From the NCBI GenBank assembly GCA_044221555.1, contig JBGAOY010000020.1:12524-76523 (forward strand): 64,000 bases of DNA. Direction: 5' to 3'. Positions 60,146 through 64,000 of this stretch are shown here, in pieces. Positions within the stretch are counted from its first letter, which is position 1. Each line of letters begins with the position of its first letter. Origin of the DNA: JAEUJM01 sp044221555. GTDB taxonomy: Bacteria > Actinomycetota > Acidimicrobiia > Acidimicrobiales > DATDAH01. Position numbers and translations under genes: made by a program. The notes beneath the pieces are model-generated. The model worked only from the letters and a program-made list of their open reading frames with translations. It was not told the origin of the DNA and searched no databases.

Positions 60146-60540
60146 CAGGAGGCCTTGCGCACCTGGTCGAGCGCCTTGCGGGCCGCGCTGCGCAGGTCGC
60201 CGGTGGCCTTGGTGATGCCGTCACGCAGGTCGCCGGCGGCGCCGGTGACACCCTTCTGCACCTGCTCACCGCGGTCCTGACTGCGGTCGAGCAGCTTCTC
60301 GGCCTGGTTCTTCAGGGCGAGGTACGAGTTCTCGAGGCGAGCCACGAGGTCCTTCAGGTCCTCACGCACGTCCATCCGCCCGAGGTCGGCCTGCACGACC
60401 AGCTCGTCGATCCACGTCCGCCACTTGGCCAGTTGCTCCTCGACCTGGGCCCGGAGGTCGGCGCCGTCTCCGTCCACCGACGCGGCCTCGAGGTCGTCCA
60501 GCTGCTCGGCCAGTTCTCTGTCTGCACCCGTCTCGGTCAT
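60145..60540 (-). CDS. Helical/coiled-coil small protein, function unknown
   Basis: 131 residues from ATG 60540. Almost entirely helical: AEQLDDLEAAS, LRAQVEEQLAKWRTWIDELVVQADL, VREDLKDLVARLENSYLALKNQAEKLLDRSQDR, then amphipathic repeats GVTGAAGDLRDGITKATGDLRSAARKALDQVRKA reminiscent of apolipoprotein or LEA-like helices. No Cys, no membrane segment. A DevR-type box lies 36 bp upstream. Confidence 0.75.
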   Translation of the reverse strand: MTETGADRELAEQLDDLEAASVDGDGADLRAQVEEQLAKWRTWIDELVVQADLGRMDVREDLKDLVARLENSYLALKNQAEKLLDRSQDRGEQVQKGVTGAAGDLRDGITKATGDLRSAARKALDQVRKAS

Positions 60541-60575
60541 GGACCTACTGTCGCGCCGGACCCGCCCGGTGGCCA

Positions 60576-60589
60576 GGGTCCTTCGACCC
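60576..60589 (-). promoter_or_regulatory. DevR-type box 3, upstream of the helical-protein gene
   Basis: GGGTC-CTTC-GACCC, a 14-bp variant with perfect 5-bp arms. Centre is 42-43 bp before the ATG at 60540. Confidence 0.5.
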
Positions 60590-60655
60590 CTCAGGAACGA
60601 TCGGCGGCTTGGCAACGAGCGGCGGCCGGCGCACACCCACGGCCGAACCCGGCAT

Positions 60656-61219
60656 TCAGCCCCCGCCGGCGCGGTCCTGTCCGCGGTCGTCGTCGAGGGA
60701 ACCGGCGTCGTCGGGGGAACCGTCGCCGTCGAGGTGGTCCTCGTCGTCGTAGCGACGGATCACCCGACGCCCGGTGACGTGGTCCAGCGGCAGGCGGACC
60801 CAGTGGTCGCGGCTGCCGTCGGCCCAGGGCCGCAAGGGCAGGGCCGACAGCCGCTCCTGCTCGTCCGAGCGCAGCACCTCCTCGCCTCGACCGTGGACCA
60901 CCACGCTCCACCCGCCGTGGTACATCGCGTCGCTCCCGTCCACCTCGAAGGCCACCGGCGTGGTGCGACAGGCCGCATCGAGCTTCGTGCCCGCCGCGGT
61001 CCGGAACACCAGGTGGTCGCCGTCGACGACGTAATTCACGGGGAACACGTCGGCGCCCCCGTCGGCCACCACGGCGAGGCGGCCGAGATAGCCGTGACCT
61101 AGCAACGAGAGGCACTCCTCGCGTGCGAGCACCTCGAAGCCGACAGTGTCGCCGGCTGCGGGGTCGACCGCCGCCGAGGAGTCGGCCGGCGCGACGGGGC
61201 GGTCAGCTGCGGCGCACAT
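60656..61219 (-). CDS. PPOX-type flavin/nucleotide-binding protein (split form)
   Basis: 187 residues. EVLAREECLSLLGHGYLGRLAVV, DVFPVNYVVDGDHLVFRTAAGTKLDAA, AFEVDGSDAMYHGGWSVVVHG: the same barrel as the C-terminal half of 54187-55077. Tail is acidic and disordered. Overlaps the Rossmann-like gene by 17 bp and follows it, the same order as in the fusion. Members of this type occur in DevR regulons (for example Rv0080, as I recall). Confidence 0.87.
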   Translation of the reverse strand: MCAAADRPVAPADSSAAVDPAAGDTVGFEVLAREECLSLLGHGYLGRLAVVADGGADVFPVNYVVDGDHLVFRTAAGTKLDAACRTTPVAFEVDGSDAMYHGGWSVVVHGRGEEVLRSDEQERLSALPLRPWADGSRDHWVRLPLDHVTGRRVIRRYDDEDHLDGDGSPDDAGSLDDDRGQDRAGGG

Positions 61220-61802
61220 CGATCACCGCGATGGTCGGCTCGGCGGCCCGGACCACGTCGGCGACCGCCACCGCGACCGCGTCGGCCTCGCGGTCGCTCA
61301 CCCCGTCGGGCATGGCGACATCGATCTTCAGCTCGTGGGCCGACCGGGTGGTCGAGACCCGCACCTCGTCGACGTCGTGGCCGCGGTCGGCGAGCGAGCG
61401 CCTCGCCTCGCCGAGCGCCACCCGGGACAGCGCGGCCACGTCGGCCGACGCCGCCTGCTCGCACGCCGAGACGACCTCACGCTCGTCATGGCACACCGTC
61501 GTCGCCCAGCCCTCGAAGGGGTTCGGCCCGGGTGGGCCCGCCACCACGAGCGGCACGTGCCTGCGCAGCGCGCAGACCGCCCCGTCCTCGCGCGCGGTCG
61601 GCTGTGCCGGCGGGCCCGTACGGACCGTCAGCGCCACGTCGATGCCGGCCTCCACAGGACAACCCTGGGGCTGCAGCCCGGCGCAGGGGAACGCCGGCGC
61701 GCCCTCCTCGCGGCACCGCACCACCTCATGGCCCGCGGCCACGAGTTGACGGGCGACGGGCATGGCCGCTTCGGGCTGGGTCTCGGTGACGAGTACTCGC
61801 AT
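61203..61802 (-). CDS. Rossmann-like domain protein (split form)
   Basis: 199 residues. RVLVTETQPEAAMPVARQLVAAGHEV...VPLVVAGPPGPNPFEGWATTV...VVSACEQAA mirrors the N-terminal half of the 54187-55077 fusion. An extra C-terminal about 75 residues (KIDVAMPDGVSDREADAVAVAVADVVRAAEPTIAVIDV) resembles a small alpha/beta ligand domain. Its Cys residues in FPCAGLQPQGCPVE and CEQ could be redox-active. Operon with the PPOX gene; box 4 upstream. Confidence 0.7.
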   Translation of the reverse strand: MRVLVTETQPEAAMPVARQLVAAGHEVVRCREEGAPAFPCAGLQPQGCPVEAGIDVALTVRTGPPAQPTAREDGAVCALRRHVPLVVAGPPGPNPFEGWATTVCHDEREVVSACEQAASADVAALSRVALGEARRSLADRGHDVDEVRVSTTRSAHELKIDVAMPDGVSDREADAVAVAVADVVRAAEPTIAVIDVRRS

Positions 61803-61867
61803 CGCAGGTGATCCCCCATGGGTCGGGCTGTTCCCCCGAGGGTGCCCCGGTCGCGTGGGCCGGCGGT

Positions 61868-61882
61868 AGGGCCGAACGTCCC
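61868..61882 (-). promoter_or_regulatory. DevR-type box 4, upstream of the split pair
   Basis: On the minus strand GGGACGTTCGGCCCT, 66 bp before the start at 61802. On the other side lies the sortase promoter -10 TAGCCT (61914-61919), so it may affect both. Confidence 0.6.
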
Positions 61883-61928
61883 GACCCGCCCTCGCAGCAG
61901 CGACCGCTCCCGGTAGCCTCGGCTGACT

Positions 61929-61961
61929 ATGCGGCGAGTGACCACGGCGGCCCCCTGGTGA
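61929..61961 (+). CDS. Putative leaderless 10-codon mini-ORF upstream of the sortase
   Basis: ATG 61929 is 9 bases after TAGCCT (61914-61919) and encodes MRRVTTAAPW. Its TGA (61959-61961) overlaps the sortase GTG (61958-61960). Same arrangement as before sixA. Confidence 0.4.
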   Translation: MRRVTTAAPW

Positions 61962-62968
61962 GGCTGGCCAAGTTCCTCGGACGCGTGGGACGGGTGCTGA
62001 TCACCGCCGGCGTGCTGATCCTGCTGTTCGTCGCCTACCAGCTGTGGGGCACCGGGCTGCACACCGACCAGGCCCAGGACGCGGCGGCGCGAGAGTTCCG
62101 CGCCGCCCAGGAGGCCAACGGGCAGGGCGGCACGCTCGGCCCAGACGACAACGCCTCGACCACCACGACCGCCGGCGCCACCACCACCGCGCCGCCCGAC
62201 GCCACGACCACCACGACCGCCGGCGGCGGCGGTGGCAACGGCGGCAACGGCGGCAACGGGGGCACCGACGTGATCCCGGCGCCTCCGGCCCCTGGCGGCC
62301 TCGTCGGGTACATCCAGATCCCGGCCATCGGCGCCAACTGGTACTTCTACGAGGGCGTCGACCTCGGCATCTTGAAAGACGGGCCCGGCCACTACATGGG
62401 CACGCCGCTGCCGGGCCAGGAGGGCAACGCGGCCATCGCCGGCCACCGCACCACCTACGGTGCGCCCTTCAACCGCATCGACGAGCTCACGTCCGGCGAC
62501 GAGATCATCATCACCTACCCAACCGGCGCGACCTTCACCTACGGCTACCGGTCCACCGAGGTCGTGGCCCCCGACCAGACCGAGGTGCTGCAGGCCAAGG
62601 ACTTCGACGGCGACGACGAGGTGGACAACATGCTCACCCTCACCGCCTGCCATCCCAAGTACAGCGCCCGCGAGCGCATCGTGGTGCGGGCCCGCCTGAA
62701 CGAGGGCGAGGTGGCCCAGCCCGTGCCACCCGACCAGTTGCGCGAAGAGCCCCCCACGTCGTTCAACGGCGACTCGTCGACCGCACCGGTGTCGAAGGTG
62801 CCCGCGGTGCTGTGGGGCATCGCCGCCGGAATGATCTGGCTGGCGGCCTGGTTCGTGGGCCGGGCCTGGCGCAAGTGGCCGGCCTACGTGCTCGGGTTCC
62901 CGTTCTTCATGGTGGCGCTGTACATCTTCTTCGAGAACTTCTACGCGCTGTTGCCCCCGGGGTTCTGA
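61958..62968 (+). CDS. srtE: Class E sortase
   Basis: 336 residues from GTG 61958. N-terminal anchor (VLITAGVLILLFVAYQLWG), a low-complexity Thr/Gly linker, then the sortase fold: VGYIQIPAIGANWYFYEGVDLGILKDGPGHY, catalytic His in IAGHRTTYGAPF, Cys in LTACHPKYSARERIVV with Arg nearby. Two more C-terminal helices (LWGIAAGMIWLAAWFVG, FPFFMVALYIFFENFYAL). Class E enzymes recognise LAXTG-type signals; no substrate gene is seen here. Confidence 0.93.
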   Translation: MRLAKFLGRVGRVLITAGVLILLFVAYQLWGTGLHTDQAQDAAAREFRAAQEANGQGGTLGPDDNASTTTTAGATTTAPPDATTTTTAGGGGGNGGNGGNGGTDVIPAPPAPGGLVGYIQIPAIGANWYFYEGVDLGILKDGPGHYMGTPLPGQEGNAAIAGHRTTYGAPFNRIDELTSGDEIIITYPTGATFTYGYRSTEVVAPDQTEVLQAKDFDGDDEVDNMLTLTACHPKYSARERIVVRARLNEGEVAQPVPPDQLREEPPTSFNGDSSTAPVSKVPAVLWGIAAGMIWLAAWFVGRAWRKWPAYVLGFPFFMVALYIFFENFYALLPPGF

Positions 62969-62973
62969 CCGAG

Positions 62974-63552
62974 GTGAGGACCACCGTCGCCGCCTCCGTC
63001 GCACTCGTCGTGTCCCTGGCCCTCGGCGGATGCGCCGACGGCGGCCCTCCCGACTGGATGGAGGACCTGGGTGCGCCGACCACCACCACGACGGCGTCGG
63101 CCCCGTCCACCACCGCGGCCACGACCACACCCGGCAGCGGCGGCACCACCTCCTCCACCACGGCGCCGCCGACGGCGGTGACCGACCTCGAGGTGGGCGA
63201 CTGCGTGGTCGGCGCCCCGTTCTCGGGCGACCGCTCGGGCCAGGCCACCGACGCCCGGTTGGCCGACTGCGCCGGGTCGCACGACGGTGAGGTGGTGGGC
63301 CTCATCACCTACACCCAGGGCCCCAATGCCGACTACCCGGGCCAGGACCGAGTGTCGGCCTTCGCCGACGAGAAGTGCGCCGCCGCGTTCGAGGCCTACG
63401 TGGGCGCGGCCTACGGCACCGGCCCGCTGTCGATGCTGTCGCTGTGGCCCACCGAGGATTCGTGGGCCGACGGCGACCGCGAGGCGGTCTGCGTCGCCTT
63501 CGACGACGCCGCCCCCCTCACCGGCTCCGTGGCAGGGTCCGGCGGCGCCTGA
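62974..63552 (+). CDS. Lipoprotein with septum-formation-like domain
   Basis: 192 residues from GTG 62974. Lipobox LALGGC (Cys20), a Thr/Ser linker, then LEVGDCVVGAP, CAGSHDGEVVGLITYTQGPNADYPG, KCAAAFEAYVG, and CVAFDD: the four-Cys pattern of the actinobacterial septum formation/DUF4190-associated domain. Five bases after the sortase stop, so co-transcribed. Confidence 0.85.
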   Translation: MRTTVAASVALVVSLALGGCADGGPPDWMEDLGAPTTTTTASAPSTTAATTTPGSGGTTSSTTAPPTAVTDLEVGDCVVGAPFSGDRSGQATDARLADCAGSHDGEVVGLITYTQGPNADYPGQDRVSAFADEKCAAAFEAYVGAAYGTGPLSMLSLWPTEDSWADGDREAVCVAFDDAAPLTGSVAGSGGA

Positions 63553-63906
63553 GGGGCGCTCGCCGGCCGCTTCCGCCACCGCGATCCGAACTGTGGGTCG
63601 CGGTGCGTCCTGACGATGCGCTCACGGTTCCCCGACAGCGCCAGGGCCATTCAGCCATCGGACCATCGGATGCGGTTCGATCCCCCCAGTGGCTGCGGCC
63701 CGTTCGGTGGGTCCGGCACCTCCACACCCACGCCCCTGAGCCCGCGGTTCACCAGACCTCCCGTGCGTGCGCGAAAGGGTGGTCTCCGGTAGGGCCGCTC
63801 CCGACGAAGCGCCCGTTAGCGCGGTCGGGACGGCCCGTGAGCACCGTCGTTCGCTTGCCGGTGGCGTGGATGGTTCGGGGGTCGGGCCCGGGCCGCGCCC
63901 GGGTGT
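63553..63906 (+). other. 354-bp interval between lipoprotein and HNH genes
   Basis: No supported gene. It contains a direct repeat CCATCGGA (about 63655 and 63663) and the HNH gene hairpin. A TTCGATCC string looks like a tRNA T-loop, but the stem does not pair. Confidence 0.5.
63887..63903 (-). terminator. Hairpin after the HNH gene
   Basis: CCCGGGC-CGC-GCCCGGG, perfect 7-bp arms, three bases past the HNH stop. No T tract. Confidence 0.45.
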
Positions 63907-64000
63907 TCAGGCTGCGGGTGGGGGTTTGCGGCGTTTGCGGTCCTGGGTCTCTTTGTGGCGGTTGTGGGGCCCGCAGTGGGGTTGGAGGTTGTCGGCGTCG
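63907..64000 (-). CDS. HNH endonuclease, C-terminal fragment (cut by window)
   Basis: Only 30 codons are in the window: DADNLQPHCGPHNRHKETQ then a basic tail and TGA. This is the end of an HNH nuclease of the kind that carries DUF222 in actinobacteria (CGPHNRHK follows the zinc/His core). The 5' part lies beyond the right edge, so the DUF222 part cannot be confirmed. Confidence 0.75.
   Translation of the reverse strand, partial: DADNLQPHCGPHNRHKETQDRKRRKPPPAA

Noticed and set aside
63660..63710. TTCGATCC as the T-loop of a tRNA
   Set aside because: The flanking bases do not form a 5-bp stem, and no anticodon or acceptor arm can be drawn.

Overview
This window is very GC-rich, gene-dense actinobacterial chromosome. 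WhiB, PafBC, DevRS, a class E sortase, DUF3107 and frequent GTG/TTG starts fix it as Actinomycetota. A complete System I (Ccm) cytochrome c maturation operon, uncommon in mycobacteria and streptomycetes, points to a deep lineage such as Acidimicrobiia (inference, moderate confidence). No rRNA, tRNA, CRISPR array, insertion sequence or prophage was found.

Layout. 1-9.6 kb: a secreted beta-propeller protein (cut by the left edge), etfBA, a lipid kinase, a glycerophosphodiesterase, whiB1 next to the histidine kinase gene pdtaS with a 15-bp tandem repeat between them, and an RCC1-repeat secreted protein. 9.7-17.2 kb: small metabolic genes, a penicillin-acylase-like hydrolase and a hipBA toxin-antitoxin pair with three evenly spaced palindromic operators. 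17.2-27.8 kb: envelope lipoprotein, TetR regulator, a ribose-type ABC transporter, a CrtI-like oxidoreductase, a VWA protein facing a Nudix regulator, and an internally deleted nitroreductase. 28-35 kb: SNF2 helicase, SWIM protein, DEDD exonuclease and PafB/PafC, a probable DNA-damage block. 35-42.3 kb: gamma-glutamyltransferase, a paired ArsA/GET3-like ATPase system, DUF3107, and an Fe-S module (Mrp, SufR-like regulator, cysteine desulfurase). 42.4-46.3 kb: an AbiEi/endonuclease gene flanked by short interspersed repeats, SixA, TM2 and a split AtuA system. 46.3-53.6 kb: ccmABCDEFGHI. 53.6-63.5 kb: a cluster resembling the mycobacterial DevR/DosR dormancy regulon, then a sortase and a septum-type lipoprotein. 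The right edge cuts an HNH endonuclease gene.

Most notable is the 53.6-62 kb region. A DevS-like kinase, which keeps the histidine that I recall as the haem ligand of DosS/DosT, and a clear DevR regulator sit among a universal stress protein, an Rv2004c-like kinase, a cupredoxin-multicopper oxidase fusion, a helical protein and two sets of a flavin-type (PPOX) domain paired with an uncharacterised Rossmann-like domain, once fused and once as adjacent overlapping genes. Four near-palindromic boxes close to GGGACTTTCGGCCCT lie upstream of these genes, one centred 42 bp before a predicted leaderless start.

Many genes appear to be leaderless: a TAnnnT -10 element lies 6-10 bases before the start codon. 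In two places the leaderless start would instead begin a 10-13 codon mini-ORF whose stop overlaps the start of the real gene.
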